Assembly: GCA_964591105.1 (NCBI GenBank)
Contig: CAZPZR010000004.1
Location: 1-60,284, forward strand
Length of the DNA stretch: 60,284 nucleotides
From: CAZPZR01 sp964591105
Lineage (GTDB): Bacteria > Bacillota > Clostridia > Lachnospirales > Lachnospiraceae
Direction of reading: 5' to 3'
In this document: piece by piece, positions 32,523 to 41,726 of the stretch
How positions within the stretch are numbered: position 1 is the first letter of the stretch
Layout: each line of letters starts with the position of its first letter
Translations under genes and position numbers: made by a program
Notes under the pieces: model-generated
What the model saw: the letters and a program-made list of their open reading frames with translations, nothing else
Databases searched by the model: none
Told to the model about the DNA's origin: nothing

Positions 32523-32549
32523 GCAGCGTCCTGTCAGACGCTGCTTTTC
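32523..32549 (+). terminator. Terminator hairpin inside the secDF leader
   Basis: GCAGCGTC (32523-32530) pairs perfectly with GACGCTGC (32537-32544) around CTGTCA, followed by TTTT and an interrupted T-rich stretch. It could end transcripts of TIGR04086, or attenuate transcripts from the promoter just upstream. secDF starts 47 bp later with GAAAGGAAG as its ribosome site. Confidence 0.75.
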
Positions 32550-32595
32550 ATTGTTTTTATTGTTTTAGAATAAAGGAATAGAAAGGAAGCTAACA

Positions 32596-34740
32596 ATGAA
32601 AAAAAACAAAGGCATACTTAGTCTTGTTGTAACCGTTGTTCTGATTGCAGTGCTTGGATACACAGCAGTTGCAGGAATTGGTGCAAAGAAGACTGGTGCA
32701 GCAGAAAACATCAAACTCGGTCTTGATTTGGCCGGGGGTGTCAGCATTACTTATCAGGTAAAGAATGATAATCCATCTGAGAGTGATATGGCAGACACAA
32801 TCTACAAGCTTCAGAAGCGTGTAGAACAGTACAGTACAGAAGCAAGTGTATACCAGGAAGGAGAAGACAGAATCAATATCGAGATTCCTGGAGTATCTGA
32901 TGCGAACGCAGTATTAGAAGAACTCGGAAAACCTGGATCTTTGGAATTCCAGACAGAAGATGGCGAGACTGTTATTACAGGAACTGATATTAAGACAGCA
33001 ACTGCACAGTCAGGACAGGATTCTATGGGTAACAATGAGTACACAGTAGAATTAGACCTGAATGACGAAGGAACAGAAAAGTTTGCAGAAGCAACAGCAG
33101 CGAATATTGGTAAGTCTATTGCGATTGTATATGATGGAGAGACAATTAGCGCTCCTGTAGTAGAATCAGCAATTACAGGTGGACAGGCATATATTACAGG
33201 CTCATTTACATATGAAGAAGCTGAGAACCTTGCAGCAACAATCCGTATCGGTGGGTTGAAGCTGGAATTGGAAGAACTTCGCTCTAATGTTGTAGGAGCA
33301 CAGCTTGGAGAACAGGCAATTAAGACAAGCTTACAGGCTGGAGCAATTGGATTGATTATTATTTTCCTGTTTATGATCTGGGTATATTTGATTCCAGGTC
33401 TTGCATCAAGTATTGCACTTCTTATCTATACAGAATTAATCGTTCTGATTTTGAATGCATTTGAAGTGACTTTGACACTTCCTGGTATTGCAGGTATCAT
33501 TCTAGGTATTGGTATGGCAGTAGATGCGAACGTTATTATCTTCGCACGTGTGAAGGAAGAGATGTCTGCTGGTAAGAGCGTGAAAGGTGCGTTGAAGACA
33601 GGATTCCAGAAAGCAATGTCAGCAATCGTTGATGGTAACGTAACAACATTGATCGCAGCAGTAGTTCTCGGACTGAAAGGTTCTGGTACTGTAAAAGGAT
33701 TTGCACAGACATTGGCAATTGGTATTGTACTGTCTATGTTTACAGCATTGGTAGTGACAAGACTTATTGTATTTGCGTTCTACGCAGTTGGAATTCAGAA
33801 AGACAAGCTTTACTATCGTCCAAAGAAAGAAGGCAAGTCTATCAACTTCTTGTCTAAGAAAAAATGGTTCTTTACAGCATCTGCAGCAGTTATCATCGCT
33901 GGATTTGTATTGATGGGTGTAAATGCCGGCAAAGGCAAGGGTGCATTAGAATATAGCCTGGAATTCAAGGGTGGTACTTCTACAAATGTAGAATTTAACG
34001 AAGAATATTCTATCGATGAAATCGATGAAAAGGTAGTACCAGTAGTGGAAGATGTAACTGGAGATCATAATGTACAGACTCAGAAAGTTACAGATTCCAA
34101 CAATGTTATTATTAAGACAGTAACTTTAGATTTGGATCAGCGTGAAGCATTGAACAAAGCATTGGTTGAAAACTTCGGTGTAGATGAATCTAAGATTACT
34201 GCAGAGAACATTAGCTCAACAGTAAGTAATGAGATGCGTCAGGATGCAATTATCGCCGTGATTATTGCAACAATCTGTATGCTTCTCTATATCTGGTTCC
34301 GTTTTAAAGACATTCGTTTTGGAACAAGTGCAGTAGTTGCGTTACTTCATGACGTACTTGTAGTATTAGCATTCTATGCAGTTGCAAGAATTTCTGTAGG
34401 TAACACATTTATCGCATGTATGCTGACAATCGTAGGTTACTCAATCAACGCAACGATCGTAATCTTTGATAGAATTCGTGAAGAACTTCACTTGAAGAAA
34501 AAAGGTGATTCTTTGGAAGAAATTGTAAATAAGAGTATTACACAGACTTTGACAAGAAGTATCTATACATCATTGACAACATTTGTAATGGTAGCAGTAT
34601 TGTTCGTGATGGGTGTGTCTTCCATTAAGGAATTTGCAGCACCACTGATGGTAGGTATTGTGTGTGGCGGATACTCTTCTGTATGTATCACAGGTGCATT
34701 GTGGTATGTTATGAAAACAAAGTTTTCAGGTAAAAATTAA
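32596..34740 (+). CDS. secDF: Fused protein export membrane protein SecDF
   Basis: 714 residues, SecD and SecF joined in one chain as in Bacillus. It uses the proton gradient to pull proteins released from SecA-YEG out of the membrane. The SecD half has an N-terminal helix, LGLDLAGGVSITYQV (about 41-55) and then six membrane helices with TLPGIAGIILGIGMAVDANVIIF in the second part. The SecF half begins near 405 (KKWFFTASAAVII), has EFKGGTSTNV and contains IVGYSINATIVIFDRIREEL. Lengths of both halves are normal. A full leader with promoter and hairpin precedes it, and a strong terminator follows. Confidence 0.96.
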   Translation: MKKNKGILSLVVTVVLIAVLGYTAVAGIGAKKTGAAENIKLGLDLAGGVSITYQVKNDNPSESDMADTIYKLQKRVEQYSTEASVYQEGEDRINIEIPGVSDANAVLEELGKPGSLEFQTEDGETVITGTDIKTATAQSGQDSMGNNEYTVELDLNDEGTEKFAEATAANIGKSIAIVYDGETISAPVVESAITGGQAYITGSFTYEEAENLAATIRIGGLKLELEELRSNVVGAQLGEQAIKTSLQAGAIGLIIIFLFMIWVYLIPGLASSIALLIYTELIVLILNAFEVTLTLPGIAGIILGIGMAVDANVIIFARVKEEMSAGKSVKGALKTGFQKAMSAIVDGNVTTLIAAVVLGLKGSGTVKGFAQTLAIGIVLSMFTALVVTRLIVFAFYAVGIQKDKLYYRPKKEGKSINFLSKKKWFFTASAAVIIAGFVLMGVNAGKGKGALEYSLEFKGGTSTNVEFNEEYSIDEIDEKVVPVVEDVTGDHNVQTQKVTDSNNVIIKTVTLDLDQREALNKALVENFGVDESKITAENISSTVSNEMRQDAIIAVIIATICMLLYIWFRFKDIRFGTSAVVALLHDVLVVLAFYAVARISVGNTFIACMLTIVGYSINATIVIFDRIREELHLKKKGDSLEEIVNKSITQTLTRSIYTSLTTFVMVAVLFVMGVSSIKEFAAPLMVGIVCGGYSSVCITGALWYVMKTKFSGKN

Positions 34741-34756
34741 GCAGAGGCGTGTTAGA

Positions 34757-34792
34757 CAGCCATGGCCATATTGATGGCTGTGGCTGTTTTTT
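34757..34792 (+). terminator. Intrinsic terminator after secDF
   Basis: CAGCCATGGCCAT (34757-34769) pairs with ATGGCTGTGGCTG (34774-34786), with one G-U pair, around a 4-base loop, followed by six T. Confidence 0.9.
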
Positions 34793-34824
34793 GCACACTT
34801 TGAAATGTTCAAGGAGAATGGCTC

Positions 34825-36585
34825 ATGGAAAAATGGATGTTGCTTCGAAAAGGAGCGGATTTTGAAGCGATTGGCAAACAATTTGGAATTAGTCCGAGAC
34901 TAGCTTGTTTGATTCGTAACCGAGATGTGATTGGGGAGGATGCAATCGGGCAATACTTAAATGGAACACTTGCAGATTTGCATGATGGAATGTTGATGAA
35001 GGACATGAACCTTGCGATTGAGATTCTTAGGGAAAAGATTGCGGAGGAAAAGAAAATTCGCATTATTGGAGATTATGATATTGATGGCATTAACGCGACA
35101 TATATCTTACTGGAGGGGCTGGAACATCTGGGAGCGCAGGTGGACAGCGATATTCCAGACCGCATGCTGGATGGCTATGGACTGAATGTGGATTTGATTG
35201 ACCGTGCATACAAAAGTGGAGTAGACACCATCATCACTTGTGACAATGGAATTGCGGCAGCAGATGCTATTGCATATGGGAAAAAACTTGGAATGACAAT
35301 TATCGTGACGGATCATCATGAAGTTCCATTTGAAGAGGTTGATGGAGGAAAGCGTTATTTGCTTCCACCTGCAGATGCGGTGATTGATCCGAAGCGTGAA
35401 GACTGCGAATATCCATTTCAGGGGTTATGTGGAGCTGCAGTTGCATATAAGTTGATCGAGACCTTCTATGAGGTGCTTGGAAAAGATGTGGATGATATGG
35501 ATTACCTCATTGAAAATGTTGCAATTGCGACGGTAGGTGATGTGATGGATCTTGTGGATGAAAACCGCATTTTTGTAAAAGAAGGTCTGGAAATGTTGAA
35601 AAGAACCAAGAATCTTGGATTAAAGGCACTGATAGAATGCACAGAGATTGAACCGTCCAGATTAAGTGCATATCACATCGGGTTTGTCTTGGGACCATGT
35701 TTGAATGCCAGCGGAAGATTGGATACTGCGAAACGAGCACTCCATTTGCTACGGGCGAAGGATAAGCGGGAAGCAGATATATTAGCAGGTGATCTGAAAG
35801 CGTTAAATGACAGTCGTAAGGATATGACAAAAGTGGCGGTTGAACAGGCACTGGAGTTGATTGAGACGACATCGTTACAGAATGACGATGTGCTGGTAGT
35901 TTATTTGCCGGAATGCCACGAAAGTTTGGCAGGAATTGTAGCAGGAAGAATCCGAGAAAAATATTATAAGCCAGTATTTGTACTGACCGATGGAGAAGGT
36001 GGCGTAAAGGGCTCTGGTCGTTCCATTGAAACCTATCACATGTACGAGGAGCTAAATCGCTGCAAGGAACTGCTGACGAAATATGGCGGACATGCGATGG
36101 CAGCAGGATTGTCTATGAAAAAAGAGTCTGTGGAACCATTTCGTAAGATGTTGAATGAACGTTGTAATTTGACAAAAGATGATCTGACAGAAAAGGTGCT
36201 GATTGATATGATCATGCCGCTGCAATGTGTAACAGAATCCTTTGTTGCAGAGCTGGAGAATCTGGAACCATTTGGAAAAGGGAACACAAAGCCTGTTTTT
36301 GCACTTCGTAACGTGCAGCTGGTTACTGCAAAGATTCTTGGAAGAAATAAAAACGTATTAAAATTCTCTGTGCGAGATAAAAATGGAACATACATGGAGG
36401 CACTTTACTTTGGAGATATACAAGATTTTCTGGATAACATAGATGAAAAATATGGAGTGGGTACTTCGAGACGTTTGCAGACAGGACGATGTGAAGGAAT
36501 TACCATGTCACTGACTTATTATCCAGGAATGAATGAATATATGGGAAAAGTTACGCCTCAGATCGTAATCACGCATTACCAGTAA
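34825..36585 (+). CDS. recJ: Single-stranded-DNA exonuclease RecJ
   Basis: 586 residues. It degrades single-stranded DNA 5'-to-3' in repair and recombination. The DHH domain shows GDYDIDGINATYIL (about 75-88, the first metal aspartates), TCDNGIAAADA and VTDHHEVP (the DHH motif, about 168-175). A DHHA1 domain with ESLAGIVAGRIREKYYKPVF (about 367-386), GSGRS and KYGGHAMAAGLSM follows. A C-terminal OB-like domain is present. The length is near E. coli RecJ (577) and shorter than Bacillus RecJ (about 780), so it lacks the Bacillus C-terminal extension. The ribosome site AAGGAGAA lies before the ATG at 34825. apt follows with its own promoter. Confidence 0.93.
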   Translation: MEKWMLLRKGADFEAIGKQFGISPRLACLIRNRDVIGEDAIGQYLNGTLADLHDGMLMKDMNLAIEILREKIAEEKKIRIIGDYDIDGINATYILLEGLEHLGAQVDSDIPDRMLDGYGLNVDLIDRAYKSGVDTIITCDNGIAAADAIAYGKKLGMTIIVTDHHEVPFEEVDGGKRYLLPPADAVIDPKREDCEYPFQGLCGAAVAYKLIETFYEVLGKDVDDMDYLIENVAIATVGDVMDLVDENRIFVKEGLEMLKRTKNLGLKALIECTEIEPSRLSAYHIGFVLGPCLNASGRLDTAKRALHLLRAKDKREADILAGDLKALNDSRKDMTKVAVEQALELIETTSLQNDDVLVVYLPECHESLAGIVAGRIREKYYKPVFVLTDGEGGVKGSGRSIETYHMYEELNRCKELLTKYGGHAMAAGLSMKKESVEPFRKMLNERCNLTKDDLTEKVLIDMIMPLQCVTESFVAELENLEPFGKGNTKPVFALRNVQLVTAKILGRNKNVLKFSVRDKNGTYMEALYFGDIQDFLDNIDEKYGVGTSRRLQTGRCEGITMSLTYYPGMNEYMGKVTPQIVITHYQ

Positions 36586-36599
36586 ATCTTCGGGATTTA

Positions 36600-36628
36600 T
36601 TGAAAAAAAACGCAAATAATGGTATACT
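36600..36628 (+). promoter_or_regulatory. Sigma-A promoter of apt-relA
   Basis: TTGAAA (36600-36605), 17-bp spacer, TATACT (36623-36628), 40 bp before the apt ATG. Confidence 0.75.
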
Positions 36629-36667
36629 GTTGAAGGTATATTTTTTGAAAGAAACGGAGAGATAAGT

Positions 36668-37192
36668 ATGAAACGTATTGAAGAATATGTAAGAAGCATT
36701 CCGGATTTCCCAGAAAAGGGAATTATTTTTCGAGATGTAACAAGTGTACTGCAGGACGCAGAAGGATTACATCTTGCGATAGATTTAATGCAGGAAAAAT
36801 TGGAAGGATTAGACTTTGATCTCGTTGTAGGTCCAGAATCCAGAGGATTTATCTTTGGTGTTCCAATTGCATACAATTTAAGAAAACCATTTATTCCAAT
36901 TCGTAAGAAAGGAAAGTTGCCATGTGAGACAGCATCTATCCAGTACGATTTAGAGTATGGCACAGCAGAACTTGAGATCCATAAGGATGCAATTCAGAAA
37001 GGTCAGAGAGTTGTAATTATCGATGACCTTATGGCAACAGGCGGAACCAATGAAGCAATCGTGAAATTGGTAGAAGGTCTTGGCGGTGAAGTTGTGAAAG
37101 CAGTGTTCTTGATGGAACTTGCTGGATTAGAAGGTAGAAAACGTTTGGAAGGATATGATGTAGAATCTGTCATCGTATACCCTGGAAAATAA
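36668..37192 (+). CDS. apt: Adenine phosphoribosyltransferase
   Basis: 174 residues, the usual length. It salvages adenine to AMP using PRPP. RSIPDFPEKGIIFRDVTSVL (about 8-27) is the family N-terminus, VVGPESRGFIFG (about 57-68) contacts the substrate, RKKGKLPCET is the catalytic loop, and VVIIDDLMATGGTNEA (about 116-131) is the PRPP-binding loop with its two aspartates. It lies upstream of relA/spoT, a pairing widely conserved in Firmicutes, and has a good promoter. GAAACGGAGAG is its ribosome site. Confidence 0.97.
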   Translation: MKRIEEYVRSIPDFPEKGIIFRDVTSVLQDAEGLHLAIDLMQEKLEGLDFDLVVGPESRGFIFGVPIAYNLRKPFIPIRKKGKLPCETASIQYDLEYGTAELEIHKDAIQKGQRVVIIDDLMATGGTNEAIVKLVEGLGGEVVKAVFLMELAGLEGRKRLEGYDVESVIVYPGK

Positions 37193-37240
37193 TACAGATT
37201 TGATTTAGAGAGAATTCAAGAGGAAGGAGGCGGCAATGAT

Positions 37241-39583
37241 ATGTCGAACAGAGTAACCACATATGAATCTTTAGACGATAAACTGGCACCGGATTTTCTG
37301 ACGATGGATATGGCAGAAGGACTTGATGTGGTAGATGGGCATGCAGTGAAGGCACCCGGCGACTACGAGGATCCAGACCAGTTATATGACATGTTGATTG
37401 CCCGTATCCGAAAGTACCATCCATCTGCAGATGTGAGCATGATTGAGAAGGCATATGACCTGGCGAAGAAGGCGCATGGAGATCAAAAGCGTAAGTCAGG
37501 GGAACCTTATATTATTCATCCACTTTGGGTTGCATATATTTTGGCAAATCTTGAGATGGACAAAGAGACAATTGCAGCAGGAATGATGCATGATGTTGTA
37601 GAGGATACAGAGATTACCGTAGAAGAATTGACGAAGGAGTTTGGCGTGGATGTTGCATTGCTGGTAGATGGTGTAACAAAGCTGGGACAGTTGTCGTATT
37701 CTTCAGATAAGTTAGAAGTACAGGCTGAAAATTTGCGTAAGATGTTTCTTGCGATGGCGAAGGATATCCGTGTTATCATCATTAAACTTGCTGACCGTCT
37801 GCACAATATGCGTACGCTTCAATTTATGAAGCCAGAGAAGCAGAAAGAAAAAGCAAAAGAGACGATGGATATCTATGCTCCGATTGCACAGAGACTTGGT
37901 ATTTCCAAGATCAAGACGGAGTTGGATGACCTTGCTCTGAAGTATTCTCAACCAGAGGTGTTCTTTGATCTTGTACGTCAGATTGATGAACGAAAGACAG
38001 AACGAGAAGAATTTGTTCAGTCTATCGTGGAGGAAGTATCTGCACATATGCAGAGATCAGAGATTCAGTGTGAAGTCTACGGACGTGTGAAGCATTTCTT
38101 TAGTATTTACAAGAAGATGGTGAATCAGAATAAAACGGTGGATCAGATTTATGATTTATTTGCGATTCGAATCATTGTAGATTCTGTAAGAGATTGTTAT
38201 GCGGCACTTGGTGTGATTCATGAGATCTATACTCCGATTCCAGGAAGATTTAAGGATTACATTGCGATGCCAAAGCAGAACATGTATCAGTCACTTCATA
38301 CAACATTGATGAGTTCGGTAGGACAGCCATTTGAAATTCAGATTCGTACGAAGGAGATGCATAAGACAGCCGAATACGGAATTGCTGCTCACTGGAAGTA
38401 CAAGGAATCAAACGATGGCAAGAAGAATGTCAAAGCACAGGAAGAAGAGAAACTCAATTGGCTCCGTCAGATTCTGGAATGGCAGAGAGATATGTCGGAT
38501 AACCGTGAGTTTTTAAGTATGATAAAGGGAGACTTGGACCTTTTTGCGGAAGAAGTATACTGCTTCACTCCACAGGGAGATGTCAAGAGTCTGCCAAATG
38601 GCTCAACACCAATTGACTTTGCATATGCAATCCACAGTGCAGTTGGTAATAAGATGGTTGGAGCCAGAGTAAATGGAAAGATTGTAAACATTGATTATAA
38701 GATTCAGAATGGAGACCGACTGGAAGTCATTACTTCCCAGAATTCCAGAGGTCCAAGTCGTGACTGGCTGAACATTGTAAAAAGTTCACAGGCAAAGAAC
38801 AAGATTAATCAGTGGTTTAAGAAAGAATTTAAAGAAGATAACATCATCAAAGGAAAAGAGATGATCGCTGCATACTGCAAGGCGAAATCAATGGTTTTGT
38901 CTGACATTGTGGCACCGAAATATCAGGAAATTGTTCAGAAGAAGTATGGGTTCCGTGACTGGGAATCTGTGCTCGCAGCTGTAGGACATGGTGGATTAAA
39001 AGAAGGTCAGGTTGTGAACCGACTGTTTGAAGAATACACCAAAGACCACAAGAAAGAAATTACCAATGAAGTTGTTCTGGAACGCGTGGCAGAAGCAGCA
39101 AAGAATAAGATTCACATTGCGAAGTCTAAGAGTGGCATTGTGGTCAAAGGTATTGATGATGTTGCTGTTCGTTTCTCTAGATGCTGTAACCCAGTGCCGG
39201 GAGATGAGATTGTTGGATTCGTAACGCGTGGACGTGGATTATCGATTCACCGCACAGACTGCATCAATATGATTCATCTGTCTGAAGCAGAAAGAGCACG
39301 ACTGATTGATGCAGAGTGGGAAGGCGATGCAACAGAAAAAGGTGATGGACAATATCTTGCAGAGATTAAGATGTATGTACGAGATCGACAGGGCTTCTTG
39401 ATGGATATGTCGAAAGTCTTTACAGAAACAGATGTTGATGTGAAGACAATGAACGTTCGTACAAGTAAGCAAGGGGTTGTGACCATTGAGACGGGATTTG
39501 TTGTGCATGGAAAAGATGAACTTGCACGCGTGATGAAGAAATTGCGTCAATTAGAAGGTGTTATCGACATCGAACGAGTATAA
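37241..39583 (+). CDS. relA: Bifunctional (p)ppGpp synthetase/hydrolase RelA/SpoT
   Basis: 780 residues. The HD hydrolase domain has HDVVEDTE (117-124, with the metal residues H117, D118) after KKAHGDQKRKSGEPYIIHPL. The synthetase domain has GRVKHFFSIYKKM and YDLFAIRIIVDSVRDCYA. TGS (DVKSLPNGSTPIDFAYAIHS), a zinc-finger-like cysteine/histidine stretch (RFSRCCNPVPGDEIVGFVTRGRG) and a C-terminal ACT domain follow. Both activities are predicted to be intact. The N-terminus is about 40-50 residues longer than Bacillus RelA (734). The start at 37241 has AAGGAGGCGG upstream; an out-of-frame ATG 5 bases earlier is not used. It forms an operon with apt and the MBL hydrolase. Confidence 0.96.
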   Translation: MSNRVTTYESLDDKLAPDFLTMDMAEGLDVVDGHAVKAPGDYEDPDQLYDMLIARIRKYHPSADVSMIEKAYDLAKKAHGDQKRKSGEPYIIHPLWVAYILANLEMDKETIAAGMMHDVVEDTEITVEELTKEFGVDVALLVDGVTKLGQLSYSSDKLEVQAENLRKMFLAMAKDIRVIIIKLADRLHNMRTLQFMKPEKQKEKAKETMDIYAPIAQRLGISKIKTELDDLALKYSQPEVFFDLVRQIDERKTEREEFVQSIVEEVSAHMQRSEIQCEVYGRVKHFFSIYKKMVNQNKTVDQIYDLFAIRIIVDSVRDCYAALGVIHEIYTPIPGRFKDYIAMPKQNMYQSLHTTLMSSVGQPFEIQIRTKEMHKTAEYGIAAHWKYKESNDGKKNVKAQEEEKLNWLRQILEWQRDMSDNREFLSMIKGDLDLFAEEVYCFTPQGDVKSLPNGSTPIDFAYAIHSAVGNKMVGARVNGKIVNIDYKIQNGDRLEVITSQNSRGPSRDWLNIVKSSQAKNKINQWFKKEFKEDNIIKGKEMIAAYCKAKSMVLSDIVAPKYQEIVQKKYGFRDWESVLAAVGHGGLKEGQVVNRLFEEYTKDHKKEITNEVVLERVAEAAKNKIHIAKSKSGIVVKGIDDVAVRFSRCCNPVPGDEIVGFVTRGRGLSIHRTDCINMIHLSEAERARLIDAEWEGDATEKGDGQYLAEIKMYVRDRQGFLMDMSKVFTETDVDVKTMNVRTSKQGVVTIETGFVVHGKDELARVMKKLRQLEGVIDIERV

Positions 39584-39593
39584 AGGAGCAACT

Positions 39594-40214
39594 ATGAAGA
39601 TAGAAAGATTTGTAACAGGAATCATGAGTACGAACTGCTACTTGGTAGTTCAGGAGGATACAAAGCAGGCCGTGATCATTGATCCTGCAGCATGTCCGAA
39701 ACAGATGGTGGATGCAATCAAAGAACAGGGCTTGACAGTAGAAGGAATTCTTTTAACCCATGGACATTTTGATCACATTATGGGAATTGATGGATTTCTG
39801 GAAGAATTTCAAGTTCCAGTGTATGTGCAGGAAGCAGAAGAAGAGACAATGAACAATCCAATGTTTAACCTGTCTGCAAGTTATACAAAAGGCTACGCAT
39901 TTTCCAAGGCGCAGTATGTGAGAGATGGACAACGTCTGTCACTTGCCGGAATGGAGTTTCAAGTAATCCACACTCCAGGGCATACACCAGGCGGTTGCTG
40001 CTACTATGTAGAAGCGGAAAAGGTTCTGTTTAGCGGAGACACCTTGTTCCAGTGTTCTATAGGAAGAACAGACTTCCCAAACGGCAGCACATCAGATCTT
40101 GTACGTTCTGTCAGAGATAAGCTCTTTGCATTGCCGGATGAGACGAAAGTTTATCCGGGACATATGGGAGAGACAATGATTGGTTATGAAAAAATGCATA
40201 ATCCATACGTATAG
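39594..40214 (+). CDS. MBL-fold hydrolase (glyoxalase II-like)
   Basis: 206 residues from ATG 39594 (MKIERFVTGIMSTNCYLV), which has AAAGGAGC upstream. An earlier TTG or ATG start would overlap the end of relA. The zinc-binding THGHFDH (about 57-63) and HTPGHTPGG (about 128-136) motifs, then FSGDTLF and VYPGHMGETMI, are those of the YqgX and glyoxalase-II-like group. The activity is probably hydrolysis of a thioester, such as an S-acylglutathione analogue, but the substrate in this organism is unknown. The order relA - MBL hydrolase - hemZ is conserved in clostridia. Confidence 0.9.
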   Translation: MKIERFVTGIMSTNCYLVVQEDTKQAVIIDPAACPKQMVDAIKEQGLTVEGILLTHGHFDHIMGIDGFLEEFQVPVYVQEAEEETMNNPMFNLSASYTKGYAFSKAQYVRDGQRLSLAGMEFQVIHTPGHTPGGCCYYVEAEKVLFSGDTLFQCSIGRTDFPNGSTSDLVRSVRDKLFALPDETKVYPGHMGETMIGYEKMHNPYV

Positions 40215-40238
40215 AATGAAGAAAAGTGGAGTAACAAC

Positions 40239-41726
40239 ATGATTGAAATTATTTGTAACGATGAAAAGTATACTTATAATGCATATCATATAATTAAGGC
40301 TTTTTATCCGGCACAGGATGTAGTGTCCAGTGTGGATGAGAAAGCCTCTAATTATGTAATGGCAGTCTTTCCAGACGGGGAGAAAGTGTGGGTGTCACAG
40401 GAAGTTGCAATCGATGAAAATGGGAAAAAACTTCCAGAAAGCACAAATGAAGAAAAAAAGATTGTAAAACATAAGATAGATATTGATTTGTATCATCAGT
40501 TGGAAAAGAAAACAGGACAAAGCTTATCCTGGGGAATTCTTACAGGGGTTCGTCCAACGAAGATTGCTATGAAGCAACTGGAAGAGGGAATGACAAAAGA
40601 AAGCTTTGTTCCATGGTTTATGGATGATGTTCTTGCAAGTGAAGAGAAAGCTTCACTTGCGTGGGAGATTGCAGAACGAGAAAAAGCATTGCTGGATCCA
40701 CTGGATTATGAAAATGGATACAGCTTATATGTGGGGATTCCGTTTTGCCCAACAGTATGTACGTATTGTTCGTTCAGCTCAGGGGCATGGTCTGCGTGGA
40801 AACATCGTGTGGATGACTATGTGGCTGCGCTTTGCAAAGAGTTGGAGTTTATCGCCTCTGTATCAAAAGAAAAGAAATTAAACACGATATACATTGGTGG
40901 CGGAACACCGACGACATTAAGTGCAGAACAGTTGGACCGTTTGTTGACTTGCATTGACGATAATTTTTCTCGAGAACATTTGCTGGAATTTACCGTAGAA
41001 GCGGGACGACCAGACAGTATTACGAGAGAAAAACTGCAGGTGCTGCGCAATCACGACATTAGTCGCATTTCCATCAATCCACAGAGTATGCAACAGAAAA
41101 CACTGGATGCTATCGGAAGAAAACATTCCGTACAGGATATTGTTGATGCATATTATATGGCAAGAGAACTTGGATTTGACAATATTAATATGGACTTGAT
41201 TGCAGGGCTTCCAGGAGAAGATGCGGCAGATATGAAAGATACACTGGCACAGATTGAAAAACTTGCACCAGATAGTCTGACGGTTCATTCGCTGGCAATC
41301 AAGCGTGCTGCGAAGATGGGACAGGAGCGAAAAGCTGGAAAAGTAGAAGAAGATATGGACGCAATGAATGCGAATATGTCTGTGATGATTCATGATGCTG
41401 CGGAGAGCGCAAAGAAGATGAATTTGCTTCCATATTATCTTTATCGACAGAAAAATATTGCCGGAAATTTTGAAAATGTGGGCTATGCAAAGGTTGACAA
41501 AGCCGGAATATACAATATACTAATTATGGAAGAGAAACAATCAATTATTGCAGCGGGAGCAGGTTCTTCCACGAAGATTGTGTTGAAAGAACCAATGGTA
41601 ATCCCAGGCAATACAAAGAAAAAGACGACAACACTCATGCGATTGGAGAATGTGAAAGCAATTGACGCATACATCGATCGCATTGATGAAATGATAGAAC
41701 GAAAGGGAGAATGGCTATGGCGTTAA
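40239..41726 (+). CDS. hemZ: HemZ-type radical-SAM coproporphyrinogen dehydrogenase
   Basis: 495 residues. The radical-SAM cysteine motif C170-PTVC174-TYC177 binds the 4Fe-4S cluster that splits S-adenosylmethionine, and YIGGGTPTTLS and FTVEAGRPDSIT are further HemN-like segments. The N-terminal extension before the radical-SAM core (about 1-160) is longer than in HemN and is the mark of the HemZ group found in clostridia and bacilli. It is annotated as an oxygen-independent coproporphyrinogen III oxidase. No other haem gene is present here, so a true haem role is uncertain, and HemW-like haem chaperones are close relatives. It overlaps hisS by 16 bp. Confidence 0.88.
   Translation: MIEIICNDEKYTYNAYHIIKAFYPAQDVVSSVDEKASNYVMAVFPDGEKVWVSQEVAIDENGKKLPESTNEEKKIVKHKIDIDLYHQLEKKTGQSLSWGILTGVRPTKIAMKQLEEGMTKESFVPWFMDDVLASEEKASLAWEIAEREKALLDPLDYENGYSLYVGIPFCPTVCTYCSFSSGAWSAWKHRVDDYVAALCKELEFIASVSKEKKLNTIYIGGGTPTTLSAEQLDRLLTCIDDNFSREHLLEFTVEAGRPDSITREKLQVLRNHDISRISINPQSMQQKTLDAIGRKHSVQDIVDAYYMARELGFDNINMDLIAGLPGEDAADMKDTLAQIEKLAPDSLTVHSLAIKRAAKMGQERKAGKVEEDMDAMNANMSVMIHDAAESAKKMNLLPYYLYRQKNIAGNFENVGYAKVDKAGIYNILIMEEKQSIIAAGAGSSTKIVLKEPMVIPGNTKKKTTTLMRLENVKAIDAYIDRIDEMIERKGEWLWR

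Noticed and set aside
32457..32595. SCIFF peptide gene in the TIGR04086-secDF gap
   Set aside because: No short frame with the cysteine pattern is present; the gap holds only a promoter, a hairpin and a ribosome site.
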